From: DATBVX01 sp963696675
GTDB taxonomy: Bacteria; Pseudomonadota; Gammaproteobacteria; Steroidobacterales; Steroidobacteraceae
DNA length: 64,000 nt
Direction of reading: 5' to 3'
Assembly: GCA_963696675.1 (NCBI GenBank)
Contig: CAVOLM010000059.1
Span: forward strand, 60,764-124,763
Part shown: positions 9,832-20,377 of the stretch, piece after piece
Position numbering within the stretch: position 1 is the stretch's first letter
Layout: every line of letters begins with the position of its first letter
Position numbers and translations under genes: made by a program
Notes under the pieces: generated by a model
What the model was told of the DNA's origin: nothing
Database searches by the model: none
What the model saw: only the letters and a program-made list of their open reading frames with translations

Positions 9832-11175
9832 ATGCCGAGGACGCTCACATTTGAATATCTGTTGACGCCTGCTGGCCTCGAGAAGGGCCGGCGCCTGGTG
9901 CTTGCGGACGATGGCAGGATCGCATCGATTGAGGCGCAGGCCACAGGTCCCTGGGACGGAACGTTCGCGCTCCCCGGCATGCCGAATGCGCACAGCCATG
10001 CGTTCCAGCGTGCTCTCGTCGGCGTACCGGAGACACGCGCCACGGATTCGTTCTGGAGCTGGCGCGAGGCGATGTACGCAGTTGCGAATGCCCTCGAGCC
10101 TGATGACCTGCGCATCGTTGCCTCACAGGCCTTTGCAGAAATGCTGCGCGGCGGATTCACGTCGGTAGGAGAGTTTCACTACCTGCACCATGCGCGCGAC
10201 GGTTCCCGGACCGTCGACATGGCGCTCGCCGTGCGCGAAGCGGCGCGTGAGGCGGGTATCCGCATGACATTGCTCCCGGTGCTGTATCAGCGCGGCGGTT
10301 TCAATCGAGCGGCGGCTCCCGAACAGCGTCGCTTCATTCATGAGTCACTGGAGGACTTCGGACGCCTGCTCGAGCAGCTGCGCGAGGAGCCCTGCGGCGT
10401 CGCCCCCCATTCGCTCCGCGCGGTCGCGCCCGAGACGCTGCCGCAACTCGTCGCACTTGCCGATGAGCTGCTCGGTCCCCGCGCTCCGATTCATGTTCAT
10501 GTGAGCGAGCAGATCCGGGAAGTGAGCGAGTGTCGCGCGACTTATGGCCGGCCGCCGATTCGTTGCCTGGACGACAGTGTGGTGCTCGACGAGCGCTGGA
10601 GCCTGGTGCATGCGACGCACGCCGAGCCCGAAGAAGTCGAGCTGATCCATGCACGTCGTGCGAATCTCGTGCTGTGCCCGCTCACCGAAGCGTATCTCGG
10701 CGACGGCTTGTTCGCGCTGCCGGAATTCGTGGCGCGAGGCGGCACGTTTGCGGTCGGTTCGGACAGTAACGCGCGCATCGATGCGATCGAGGAGCTGCGC
10801 TGGTCGGAATACGGTCAGCGCCTCGCTGCTCACAAGCGCAGCGTGCTCAGCGGCACGCTGGGTCTCGGCTTGCCGCTATGGCGTGAAGCGGCCGAGACGG
10901 GAGGTCGCGCGATCGGTCAACCGGTGGGTCGGATTGCGCCTGGAGCCTTCGCAGACCTGGTGGTGATCGATCTGGAGAATCCGCTGTTCCTGGGCGTCGC
11001 GCCCGAGAATGTCCTCGATGCCTGGCTCACGGGCGGAAGCGGGGTGCAGATCGATTCAGTCTACGTGGGTGGCGAGCGTCGCGTGGAGCGTGGGGCGTTG
11101 GTACGCCGCGTCGATGCGGCGCGATTCTCGAGCACGATGCGACACCTGCATGACCTGCCGCGGCGTGTAGTCTGA
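9832..11175 (+). CDS. hutF: Formimidoylglutamate deiminase
   Basis: HutF deiminates N-formimino-L-glutamate to N-formylglutamate and ammonia, the branch used with HutG. It belongs to the amidohydrolase superfamily: NAHSHAFQRALVG holds the first metal histidines, HVHVSEQ lies mid-chain and VGSDSNARIDA carries the late Asp. I chose the ATG at 9832 (MPRTLTFEYLL, 447 residues). An open extension to 9727 overlaps hutI and has no family-like sequence. It is followed after 17 bases by hutG in the same direction. Confidence 0.93.
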   Translation: MPRTLTFEYLLTPAGLEKGRRLVLADDGRIASIEAQATGPWDGTFALPGMPNAHSHAFQRALVGVPETRATDSFWSWREAMYAVANALEPDDLRIVASQAFAEMLRGGFTSVGEFHYLHHARDGSRTVDMALAVREAAREAGIRMTLLPVLYQRGGFNRAAAPEQRRFIHESLEDFGRLLEQLREEPCGVAPHSLRAVAPETLPQLVALADELLGPRAPIHVHVSEQIREVSECRATYGRPPIRCLDDSVVLDERWSLVHATHAEPEEVELIHARRANLVLCPLTEAYLGDGLFALPEFVARGGTFAVGSDSNARIDAIEELRWSEYGQRLAAHKRSVLSGTLGLGLPLWREAAETGGRAIGQPVGRIAPGAFADLVVIDLENPLFLGVAPENVLDAWLTGGSGVQIDSVYVGGERRVERGALVRRVDAARFSSTMRHLHDLPRRVV

Positions 11176-11192
11176 GAGGAGAAGTTGCGCCG

Positions 11193-12002
11193 ATGCCCAC
11201 AGCACCGCCGATCTGGCGCTATATGCCCGCACGGAGCGAGGAGATCCCCATCCTCACCAGCATCCCGCACACCGGGACTTTCGTTCCGGCTGAAATCGCC
11301 GCGCAGTTCGCGCGGGTGACAGCTGCGGCAGAGCTCATGACCGATTGGCACCTTCACGAACTTTATTCATTCCTACCCGAACTCGGTATCGATGTCATCC
11401 ACGCGACCCATCATCGTTTCGTGGTCGACCTCAATCGTCCGGCGGATTCGAGGCCTCTGTACCCCGGGCGCTTCGAGACCACGCTGGTTCCTACCGAGAC
11501 CTTTCAGGGCGAGCCCATCTGGCGTGTGCCCCCGACGCCGGGCGAAGTTGCGGCGCGCGTAGAGAAGTACCACCGGCCATATCACGAGGCACTGGAAAGG
11601 CGCCTGCGCGAAAAAGTTGCGCAATTCGGCCGCTGCTACCTGATCGATCTGCACAGCGTCGAATCGCGGGCGAGCCGACTGCACGGCGAACTGCACGAGG
11701 ACGTTTATCTCGGCGATCGTGACGGCACGACGTGCGATGCGGTGCTTACGGAGCGGGTCCGCGACCTGTTTCGCGCTGAAAAGCTCAAGGTGAATGTAAA
11801 TCAACCCTACAAGGGCGGATTCATCACCGCGCATTACTGCTCAGTGCAGGGAGCGCAAACGCTGCAGATCGAAATGTGCCAGCGACTCTACATGCTCGAG
11901 GGCCAGCCGCAGGCTGCAACCACCCAGCCGCGCTTCGCCGCGTTCCAACGGGTGCTGGACAGGATCTTCACGAGCCTGGCGGACGCAATCCGCGCGCCAT
12001 AG
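11193..12002 (+). CDS. hutG: N-formylglutamate deformylase
   Basis: HutG hydrolyses N-formyl-L-glutamate to formate and glutamate, ending the five-step histidine route. The 269-residue chain has the N-formylglutamate amidohydrolase signatures ILTSIPHTGTFVP, VVDLNRPAD, LIDLHSVES and the C-terminal QIEMCQRLYM. It lies 17 bases after hutF and is probably cotranscribed with it. Its stop codon TAG at 12000-12002 shares its last two bases with the first terminal repeat of the MITE-like element, so the element inserted exactly at the gene end. Confidence 0.94.
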   Translation: MPTAPPIWRYMPARSEEIPILTSIPHTGTFVPAEIAAQFARVTAAAELMTDWHLHELYSFLPELGIDVIHATHHRFVVDLNRPADSRPLYPGRFETTLVPTETFQGEPIWRVPPTPGEVAARVEKYHRPYHEALERRLREKVAQFGRCYLIDLHSVESRASRLHGELHEDVYLGDRDGTTCDAVLTERVRDLFRAEKLKVNVNQPYKGGFITAHYCSVQGAQTLQIEMCQRLYMLEGQPQAATTQPRFAAFQRVLDRIFTSLADAIRAP

Positions 12003-12269
12003 GGAGACTCTGCACAGGTTTCGTGGAGCGCGTTGCGTCACCAACGGTGCAGATGCTAGGCGCACCGTGCAGCCAATGGTCGATTCCATTGGCAAGCGGT
12101 GCAACGACGCAGCTGCCCGTTCGCGACACAACCCGGACGGGACCGTTCTCGGCAACCTTCTGGCGGCGTTGCGAGGCTTGTCGATATCGACATATCGACT
12201 GCGCCTCGCGCCTAGCCAGAAGCTTGCGGAGACACGGTCGCGCCCACGAAACCTGTGCAGAGTCTCCCT
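12001..12269. mobile_element. MITE-like element with 26-bp perfect terminal inverted repeats
   Basis: Positions 12001-12026 and 12244-12269 are perfect inverted copies (outer end AGGGAGACTCTGCACAGG). Inside are a hairpin at 12072-12093 (GCCAATGG/CCATTGGC arms), a perfect 12-bp palindrome GTCGATATCGAC at 12180-12191, and imperfect arms 12157-12177/12203-12222 around it. There is no open frame. The size, terminal repeats and lack of a transposase fit a non-autonomous transposable element. The GAGAC...TGCACA end recalls IS5-group termini, but that is from memory of the family and unproven. No clear target duplication is seen. It fills the gap between the convergent hutG and ettA genes and may fold as a terminator for both. 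Confidence 0.65.
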
Positions 12270-12272
12270 GGC

Positions 12273-13946
<1,674 letters not shown>

Positions 13947-14044
13947 GTAGCGAAGTGTTGGAAGGGGCCGGAAAAAAGGGCGCGCATTATCCACCAACCC
14001 CCTGTGTTAGGCTACCGCGTCCGCCTGGGGAGTCCTGAAATCCG

Positions 14045-15007
14045 ATGGCGCAATCCACGCGCTCACCGGTCGCGCTCGTCGCCGGCGATAAGATCGCGCG
14101 CTACGGGTTTGGCGACGGGCATCCGTTCGGCTACGACCGTCACGATGCCTTCATGCGCGAGCTGAAGGCCGAGTCGTTGGACACGGCTGTACGGCAAGTC
14201 GAGCCTCGCACCGCGACGCACGAGGAACTCGCCACCTTTCATACGCCCGCCTACATCGACCTGGTCGCGGAGCGCTCGGCCATCGGGCAGGGCTACCTCG
14301 ACGCCGGCGACACCCCCGCGTACCGGGGCATATTCGAAGCAGCCAGCAACGTGGTCGGGGCGACGCTGACTGCGGTCGAAACGGTCATGTCTGGTGAAGC
14401 GCAACGTGCCTTCATTCCGATCGCGGGCTTACATCACGCCTCGCGCGGCCACGCGGCTGGGTTTTGCGTTTTCAATGATTGCGGTGTGGCCGCCGAGATC
14501 CTGCGCAGCCGCTTCGGATTGAAGCGCGTGGCGTACGTCGACATCGATGCCCATCACGGCGATGGCGTGTTCTACAGCTTTGAGGACGATCCCTACCTGC
14601 TGTTCGCGGACATCCACGAAGATGGCCGGTACCTCTACCCGGGCACCGGCGCCGCTTCCGAAACCGGCGTCGGGCGGGCCAAGGGCACCAAGCTGAATCT
14701 GCCGCTGCCGCCCGGGGCAGGCGATGAGGAGTTTCATCGCGCCTGGGACCGCATCGAGACTTATCTCGAGCAATCCGAACCCGAGTTCATCCTGTTCCAG
14801 TGCGGCGCGGACAGTCTCGAGGGTGATCCGATCACGCATCTGCGGCTCTCCGAGGAGGCGCATGCACACGCCGCGGCTCGGCTTTGCGCGCTTGCGAATC
14901 GGTCGGCGCAAGGGCGGCTGGTGGCGATGGGCGGAGGCGGCTACAACCGGCGTAATCTCGCCCGTGCCTGGACCCGTGTCGTACGCTCGCTGGTCGAGTC
15001 CGACTGA
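14045..15007 (+). CDS. Histone deacetylase family protein (acetoin-utilisation/acetylpolyamine deacetylase type)
   Basis: A 320-residue member of the zinc-dependent arginase/deacetylase fold. Catalytic features are GLHHASRGHAAGFCVFND (His-His charge relay), the zinc-binding YVDIDAHHGDG, CGADSLEGDP (second zinc Asp) and the C-terminal GGGGYN with the transition-state Tyr. Bacterial members remove acetyl groups from polyamines or protein lysines; the actual substrate cannot be told from sequence. It starts 98 bases from the divergent ettA and precedes glyA by 32 bases. Confidence 0.88.
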   Translation: MAQSTRSPVALVAGDKIARYGFGDGHPFGYDRHDAFMRELKAESLDTAVRQVEPRTATHEELATFHTPAYIDLVAERSAIGQGYLDAGDTPAYRGIFEAASNVVGATLTAVETVMSGEAQRAFIPIAGLHHASRGHAAGFCVFNDCGVAAEILRSRFGLKRVAYVDIDAHHGDGVFYSFEDDPYLLFADIHEDGRYLYPGTGAASETGVGRAKGTKLNLPLPPGAGDEEFHRAWDRIETYLEQSEPEFILFQCGADSLEGDPITHLRLSEEAHAHAAARLCALANRSAQGRLVAMGGGGYNRRNLARAWTRVVRSLVESD

Positions 15008-15039
15008 TAAACTGTTCTGCCCTGTAGGTGGAGCGACTG

Positions 15040-16293
15040 ATGTTCGATGCGAAGATGACGGTGAGTGATTTCGATCCCGAGCTCAAGCGGGCTCTTGACG
15101 GCGAGCGTCGTCGGCAGGAAGAGCATCTGGAGCTGATCGCTTCCGAAAACTACACCAGCCCGCGCGTGCTTGCGGTGCAAGGCTCGGTGCTGACCAACAA
15201 GTATGCGGAGGGCTATCCGGGCAAGCGCTACTACGGCGGATGCGAATTCGTGGACATCGCCGAGCAGCTCGCCGTCGATCGGGCGAAGAAGCTGTTCGGA
15301 GCCGCATACGCAAACGTGCAGCCGCACTCGGGCTCACAAGCCAATGCAGCCGCGTATTTCGCGCTCATCAATCCGGGCGACACGCTGCTCGGGATGAGCC
15401 TGGACCAGGGTGGGCACCTCACGCATGGCGCCAAGGTCAATTTCTCCGGCCGTTACTTCAAGGCCGTTCAGTACGGACTCGACTCGGCGACCGGGCTCAT
15501 CGACTACGCCCAGGTCGAGCGGCTTGCGCACGAGCATCGTCCCAAGCTGATCATCGCGGGCTTCTCCGCGTACTCCCGCGTCGTCGACTTCCCGCGCTTC
15601 CGGAAGATCGCTGACGACGTCGGCGCCTACCTGCTGGTCGACATGGCGCACGTGGCTGGACTTTGCGCAGTTGGCCTGTATCCGAACCCGGTCTCGATCG
15701 CCGACGTCACGACCACGACGACGCATAAGACGCTGCGCGGTCCTCGTGGAGGCATGATCCTTGCGCGCGCCAACCCGGAGATCGAGAAGCGACTCAGCTC
15801 GATGGTGTTTCCAGGCACCCAGGGCGGTCCGCTGATGCACGTGATCGCCGCGAAGGCGGTGGCGTTGCTCGAGGCGCTGCAGCCCGAGTTTGCCGATTAT
15901 CAGCGCCAGATCCTGAGCAACGCCCGCACCATGTGCCGGGTCCTGATCGAGCGCGGGCACAAGATCGTCTCGGGCGGCACTGACAATCACTTGTTCCTGC
16001 TCGACCTCATCGACAAGAACCTCACCGGCAAGGATGCCGATGCGGCACTCAATCAGGCGAACATCACGGTCAACAAGAACGCGGTACCGAACGATCCGCG
16101 TCCGCCGATGGTCACCAGTGGTCTGCGTATGGGCACGCCCGCCATCACGACGCGCGGTTTTCGCGAGCCGGAAGCGGAACAGGTCAGCCATTGGATCGCG
16201 GACGTGCTCGCCGATCACGCCAGGGAAGCCACGCTGAAGCGAGTCCAGGGCGCCGTGCTCGATCTGTGCCACCGCTTCCCGGTGTACTCCTGA
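15040..16293 (+). CDS. glyA: Serine hydroxymethyltransferase
   Basis: GlyA is a PLP enzyme that interconverts serine and glycine and charges tetrahydrofolate with a one-carbon unit. The internal aldimine Lys lies in VTTTTTHKTLRGPRGG. Other family marks are SENYTSPRVLAVQGS, YPGKRYYGGCEFVD and VDMAHVAGL. The ATG at 15040 (417 residues) is preferred over a GTG at 15028 because the TAGGTGGAG ribosome site lies 6 bases ahead of it. No glycine-riboswitch-like sequence precedes it. nrdR follows after 30 bases. Confidence 0.97.
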   Translation: MFDAKMTVSDFDPELKRALDGERRRQEEHLELIASENYTSPRVLAVQGSVLTNKYAEGYPGKRYYGGCEFVDIAEQLAVDRAKKLFGAAYANVQPHSGSQANAAAYFALINPGDTLLGMSLDQGGHLTHGAKVNFSGRYFKAVQYGLDSATGLIDYAQVERLAHEHRPKLIIAGFSAYSRVVDFPRFRKIADDVGAYLLVDMAHVAGLCAVGLYPNPVSIADVTTTTTHKTLRGPRGGMILARANPEIEKRLSSMVFPGTQGGPLMHVIAAKAVALLEALQPEFADYQRQILSNARTMCRVLIERGHKIVSGGTDNHLFLLDLIDKNLTGKDADAALNQANITVNKNAVPNDPRPPMVTSGLRMGTPAITTRGFREPEAEQVSHWIADVLADHAREATLKRVQGAVLDLCHRFPVYS

Positions 16294-16323
16294 GGTACCC
16301 GCGGCGGTGCGGACTGTTCCGAC

Positions 16324-16860
16324 ATGCATTGCCCGTTCTGCGCACACGAAGAAACCAAGGTGATCGACTCGCGCCTCGCCGGCGAGGGCAGTCAGATCCG
16401 CCGGCGCCGTGAGTGCCTGAAGTGCGCCGAACGCTTCACCACCTTCGAAACCGCCGAGCTCGTCATGCCGCACGTGATCAAGAGTGACCGCGCGCGTGAG
16501 CCTTTCGACGAACACAAACTGCGCGCCGGCCTTCTCAAGGCGCTCGAGAAGCGGCCGGTGAGCAGCGAGGCGGTCGAAGAGGCCGTCAGCCGCATCTGCC
16601 ACAAGATCCGCAATCTCGGCGAGCGCGAAGTGCAGGCCCGGCAGATCGGCGAGCTGGTCATGGAAGAGTTGCGCCATCTGGACGAAGTTGCATATGTGCG
16701 CTTTGCTTCCGTTTATAGGAGCTTCCAGGATGTCGAGGCGTTTCGCGAGGAAGTCGAGCGCTTACGACATCGGCGTCGCCGTGAAGGGAGCGTCGATCAG
16801 CTGTCGCTTCTGCCAGGTGGCGCGGGCACCAGCGGCGGCGGCAAAGATAAGAAAGGTTGA
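16324..16860 (+). CDS. nrdR: Transcriptional repressor NrdR
   Basis: NrdR represses ribonucleotide reductase genes by binding NrdR boxes with ATP/dATP as ligand. The zinc ribbon is complete (Cys3, Cys6, Cys31, Cys34) and is followed by the ATP-cone (VIKSDRAREPFDEHKLRAGL, around residues 48-138). The chain is 178 residues, slightly longer than common because of a Gly-rich tail (GGAGTSGGGKDKKG). It sits directly ahead of ribD with 3 bases between, the common gammaproteobacterial order. Confidence 0.96.
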   Translation: MHCPFCAHEETKVIDSRLAGEGSQIRRRRECLKCAERFTTFETAELVMPHVIKSDRAREPFDEHKLRAGLLKALEKRPVSSEAVEEAVSRICHKIRNLGEREVQARQIGELVMEELRHLDEVAYVRFASVYRSFQDVEAFREEVERLRHRRRREGSVDQLSLLPGGAGTSGGGKDKKG

Positions 16861-16863
16861 GTC

Positions 16864-17985
16864 GTGTCCTTCAGCGAATTCGATCAGCGCTGCATGGCGC
16901 GCGCACTCGAGCTTGCGGAACGCGGGCTCAACACCACTGATCCCAATCCTCGCGTCGGCAGTGTCATCGCGCGCGGGCATAAGATCATCGGTGAAGGCTG
17001 GCACGAGCGCGCCGGTGAACTGCATGCTGAGATCCTCGCGCTCCGTGCCGCTGGCGACGCAAGCGGGGGCGCGGATGTCTTCGTGACACTCGAACCGTGT
17101 AGCCATTTCGGTCGCACGCCACCTTGCGTCGACGCGTTGCTCAAGGCGGGTGTACGGCGCGTTGTCTGCGCGATGGTCGACCCGGATCCGCGCGTGCGCG
17201 GATCGGGTATCAAGCGCCTCGAGGATGCGGGGATAAGAGTTGAATCCGGCCTGTGCGAGGCCGAAGCAAGAGCCCTGAACCCTGGTTACATCCGCCGCAT
17301 GGAGCGTGGGCTGCCTTGGGTACGCGTGAAGCTCGGCTCAAGTCTCGACGGCCGCATCGCGCTCGCCAATGGCGAGAGTCGTTGGATCACGAGTGAAGAA
17401 TCGCGCGCCGACGTGCAGCAGTGGCGGGCGCGCAGTTCCGCGATCCTGACGGGCTCGGGGACGGTATTGAAGGACAATCCACGCCTCGACGCGCGCCCGG
17501 CGTCGCAGGCACAGGCTCGCCAACCATTACGCATCGTACTCGACTCGCAGCTGCGAACTCCTCTCGATGCGCGCATCCTCGACGCGCCCGGCAAGGTGCA
17601 CATCTTCACGAGTGCCGATAGCCCGCGCCGCGCTCAGTTCGAGGCGCGCGGCGTTGCGGTCGAAACCGTCGCTCGCGCAGCGCGCGGACTTGATCTGCGG
17701 GCAGTGCTGGGTCGCCTGGTCGAAATGGAAGCGAACGAGATCTGGGTCGAGTCCGGGCCGCGCCTGGCAGGTGCGCTGCTCGGCGATGGCCTGGTCAACG
17801 AAGCCATCCTCTATCTCGCACCCTGTGTGCTCGGCTCGGGGGCGCAGGGAATGTTCGATCTGCCGGCAATCTCTTCGCTCGAGCAGAGAGTGAAGCTTGA
17901 ATTCCGCGACGTCCGTAGAATCGGGCCTGACATTCGCATCATCGCCGCGTGTACGGAACAGGCAAATCAATGTTCGGGGGGATAG
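16864..17985 (+). CDS. ribD: Bifunctional riboflavin biosynthesis deaminase/reductase
   Basis: RibD carries out the second and third steps of riboflavin synthesis. The N-terminal deaminase has HAEILALRAAG and the zinc-binding EPCSHFGRTPPC (about residues 50-85). The C-terminal reductase begins near residue 145 (RVKLGSSLDGRIAL) and contains the NADPH-binding WVESGPRLAGALL. The start is a GTG at 16864, 3 bases after nrdR, giving the usual length of 373 residues. The end overlaps ribE by 16 bases across a run of six G, so the two are probably coupled. Confidence 0.95.
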   Translation: MSFSEFDQRCMARALELAERGLNTTDPNPRVGSVIARGHKIIGEGWHERAGELHAEILALRAAGDASGGADVFVTLEPCSHFGRTPPCVDALLKAGVRRVVCAMVDPDPRVRGSGIKRLEDAGIRVESGLCEAEARALNPGYIRRMERGLPWVRVKLGSSLDGRIALANGESRWITSEESRADVQQWRARSSAILTGSGTVLKDNPRLDARPASQAQARQPLRIVLDSQLRTPLDARILDAPGKVHIFTSADSPRRAQFEARGVAVETVARAARGLDLRAVLGRLVEMEANEIWVESGPRLAGALLGDGLVNEAILYLAPCVLGSGAQGMFDLPAISSLEQRVKLEFRDVRRIGPDIRIIAACTEQANQCSGG

Positions 17986-18590
17986 TTCAGGCCATCGGCA
18001 TCGTGAGTGAGCGTCACGAGCGCCGCGGAGACATCGAGCTCGTGATCGACGCCGGGGGGCTCGATCTCGCCAGCACGCATATCGGTGACAGCATTGCGGT
18101 GAGTGGTGTCTGCCTTACTGTTACGCAGATCGGTGGCGCGAAGTTTACGACCGACCTGTCGCGCGAGACTCTTGCTCTGACGACCCTGGAAGGTGCGAGG
18201 TCCGGGAGCCGTGTGAACCTCGAGGCTGCGCTCAAGGCTGGAGAACCGATTGGCGGGCATCTCGTGTCCGGCCACGTCGATGGCATCGGGCGAGTGATTT
18301 CACGACATGCAGACGCGCGCTCGGAATACTTCGAGATCGAAGTCCCGCGGGAACTCACGCGTTACATCGCACGCAAGGGCTCGATATGCATCGATGGCGT
18401 CAGTCTCACAGTGAATGAGGTGACCGGTAACGCTTTCGTCGTGAACCTGATTCCGCACACCCTGTCGGTCACGACGCTCGGTGACCTTGCCGCGGGTGCG
18501 CCCGTGAATGTCGAAGTCGACCTTCTCGCCCGCTATGTCGAGCGTCTGCTGGGGCAGTCGCACGGGCGTGCGTCGATCGCCCCAGACTGA
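17970..18590 (+). CDS. ribE: Riboflavin synthase, alpha chain
   Basis: Riboflavin synthase dismutates two 6,7-dimethyl-8-ribityllumazine molecules to riboflavin. The two tandem lumazine-binding repeats are visible: MFGGIVQAIG with GDSIAVSGVCLTV in the first half, and GGHLVSGHVDGIG with GSICIDGVSLTVNEV in the second. The ATG at 17970 is fixed by the conserved first residues (206 aa). It overlaps ribD. Downstream, the expected ribBA-type gene is displaced by about 1.8 kb of M14 peptidase DNA. Confidence 0.95.
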   Translation: MFGGIVQAIGIVSERHERRGDIELVIDAGGLDLASTHIGDSIAVSGVCLTVTQIGGAKFTTDLSRETLALTTLEGARSGSRVNLEAALKAGEPIGGHLVSGHVDGIGRVISRHADARSEYFEIEVPRELTRYIARKGSICIDGVSLTVNEVTGNAFVVNLIPHTLSVTTLGDLAAGAPVNVEVDLLARYVERLLGQSHGRASIAPD

Positions 18591-18600
18591 GGAAGATCCC

Positions 18601-19962
18601 TTGGCTCTCTATCACGTTGCCGTAACGGGCCGGGACCGTCGCCACCTGACTGAACTCGGAACCAAGCTCCGGGTCATCGTCGTCGGTTACCGCGAAGAGA
18701 AGCGCGGCATCGTCGTGGATGCTTTCGTTCGTGCCGAGAAGATCCCGTGGCTGAGGCGCCTGGGCTACGGTGTCACCCGCATCGAGCAGGTGGACGCACA
18801 TGATCGAAGCCGCCAGGCGGAAGGTCGCGCGGCAGTACAAGCTCGACTCAAGCGGGGACGTTACGGCGATGTCATCTGGGGCGGGGGATACCTGACGGCT
18901 GACGAGATCGAGCGCGCCATCGAGCTCGGCGTCGAGCACCACTCCGATTACTTCCAAAGCATCGCGCTGCCCAACCTTACCTGGGAGAAGCGGCGCTGCC
19001 ACGCCGCCAGGATTGGCAAGGGCCGTGGCAAGAGACGCACCGCCGTTTGCTTCATCGGGGGCGTGCACGGGCGAGAGTGGGGCAGCCCGGACATCCTCGT
19101 CTACTTCGCAATGCGGCTGCTGCGCGCCTATCGCGACCGTAAGGGGATTCGGCTCGGAAAGAAAGCTTTCACCGCGGCGCAGATCCGCCGGATCGTGGAA
19201 ACCAAGGACATCATCCTCTTTCCGCAAGTGAATCCCGATGGGCGGCGCTTCAGCATGGAGCGCCACCCGATGTGGCGGAAGAACCGGCGGCCGGCGCCAC
19301 GCGGACGCGGCCACCATTGCTTCGGTGTGGATCTCAACCGCAACTTCCCGTTCCTGTGGCGGTTCGATCGCCACTTCGCTCCCGGCACCGTGCAGAGCTC
19401 TTTCAAGCCGGGCGACTACGAGACATACGTGGGCACCCGGGAAGCTTCCGAACCCGAGACGCGCAACGTGATCTGGCTGCTCGACCGTTTCGCGAACATC
19501 CGGTACTTCGTCGACCTGCACAGCTACGGCGAAACGATCCTCCACAGTTGGGGCACGGACGAGAACCAGTCCCACGATCCGAAGATGTCCTTCAGGAACC
19601 CTGCCTATGACGGCAAGCGAGGTCTGATCCATGACGATGTCTACCGGGAGCACATCCGCGCTGCTGACCTGAAGGAAGCTCTGCGCATGGGCGGGGCCAT
19701 GGTCAGTGCGATCCGGCTCGTGCGCGGTCGAAAGTATCGACTGCAGCAATCCGTCGGCCTCTATCCGACTACAGCCTCCTCCGATGACTATGCGTACAGC
19801 CGCCACCTGGTCGACGCCACGAAGGGCAAGATCATTTCCTACACCATGGAGTGGGGCCGAACCCGCGCGAAGACCCCGTTCCATCCGCCATACGACGAGA
19901 TGCGCAGGGTCATGCGGGAAGTCGCTGCGGGCCTGCTCGAGTTCTGCCTGCGGGCGAAGTAA
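18601..19962 (+). CDS. M14-family zinc metallocarboxypeptidase, inserted in the rib operon
   Basis: A 453-residue protein from a TTG start with GAGGAAG five bases ahead, only 10 bases after ribE. It contains the whole M14 active site: zinc ligands in VHGREWG (His and Glu near residues 156/159), substrate-binding DLNRNF (about 244), the third zinc His in DLHSYG (about 307) and the general-base Glu in TMEWGRTR (about 417). The first 110 residues form a region without catalytic motifs, perhaps a prodomain. No signal peptide is seen, so it may act in the cytoplasm or leave by another route. Substrate unknown. Its place between ribE and ribBX is unusual. Confidence 0.85.
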   Translation: MALYHVAVTGRDRRHLTELGTKLRVIVVGYREEKRGIVVDAFVRAEKIPWLRRLGYGVTRIEQVDAHDRSRQAEGRAAVQARLKRGRYGDVIWGGGYLTADEIERAIELGVEHHSDYFQSIALPNLTWEKRRCHAARIGKGRGKRRTAVCFIGGVHGREWGSPDILVYFAMRLLRAYRDRKGIRLGKKAFTAAQIRRIVETKDIILFPQVNPDGRRFSMERHPMWRKNRRPAPRGRGHHCFGVDLNRNFPFLWRFDRHFAPGTVQSSFKPGDYETYVGTREASEPETRNVIWLLDRFANIRYFVDLHSYGETILHSWGTDENQSHDPKMSFRNPAYDGKRGLIHDDVYREHIRAADLKEALRMGGAMVSAIRLVRGRKYRLQQSVGLYPTTASSDDYAYSRHLVDATKGKIISYTMEWGRTRAKTPFHPPYDEMRRVMREVAAGLLEFCLRAK

Positions 19963-19987
19963 TTCAGGCTTTGGTCCGTCGTTAGTG

Positions 19988-20197
19988 CTACGACGCCGGC
20001 TTCAGCTTCCCGTCTCTCTCGTACTGGGCCCGCTCACGCGCTGACAGAATGAAGGTAAAGCCCTTTCCGTCATCCAACTCGGCAGAGCCGTCCCGGAGCT
20101 CGTGTACGCGATACACGCCAGGCGCCGCGCTAATGCGTACCCCCTGCTGATTGATGTGTGTGACGATGCCGGTCAACTTGATAACGGTTGTCTTCAT
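19988..20197 (-). CDS. Small hypothetical protein
   Basis: A 69-residue protein with a clear ribosome site (AAGGAG, 8 bases before the ATG at 20197). The sequence reads like a small beta-rich domain (VIKLTGIVTHINQQGVRISA, GVYRVHELRDG) ending in a charged helix (SARERAQYERDG). I recognise no family. It is convergent with the M14 peptidase gene, 25 bases away, and divergent from ribBX, so it probably arrived with the peptidase gene. Confidence 0.55.
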   Translation of the reverse strand: MKTTVIKLTGIVTHINQQGVRISAAPGVYRVHELRDGSAELDDGKGFTFILSARERAQYERDGKLKPAS

Positions 20198-20377
20198 GGA
20201 TCGCTCCTTCGATCTGTCCGGGTGGGCGCAGCTAGGCAGTCGCCCCGGAGTGTACCGGCTGGTCGTGCTGGTGAGGGGCAGATTACATACGCCGGATGTG
20301 CCCGCTTGTCATTCTGCAACGCGCCACTTCGATGACTGCCCCCCCCGATATCCGAAGCGTCTGGCAGAATTCACGCC

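Noticed and set aside
15334..16677. 447-codon open frame antisense to glyA and nrdR
   Set aside because: Shadow of two clearly conserved genes; no family-like sequence.
18469..19884. 471-codon open frame antisense to ribE and the M14 gene
   Set aside because: Shadow frame; the plus strand carries the complete peptidase active site.
20198..20377. FMN riboswitch ahead of ribBX
   Set aside because: The conserved RFN-element sequence blocks are not recognisable in this 180-base gap.
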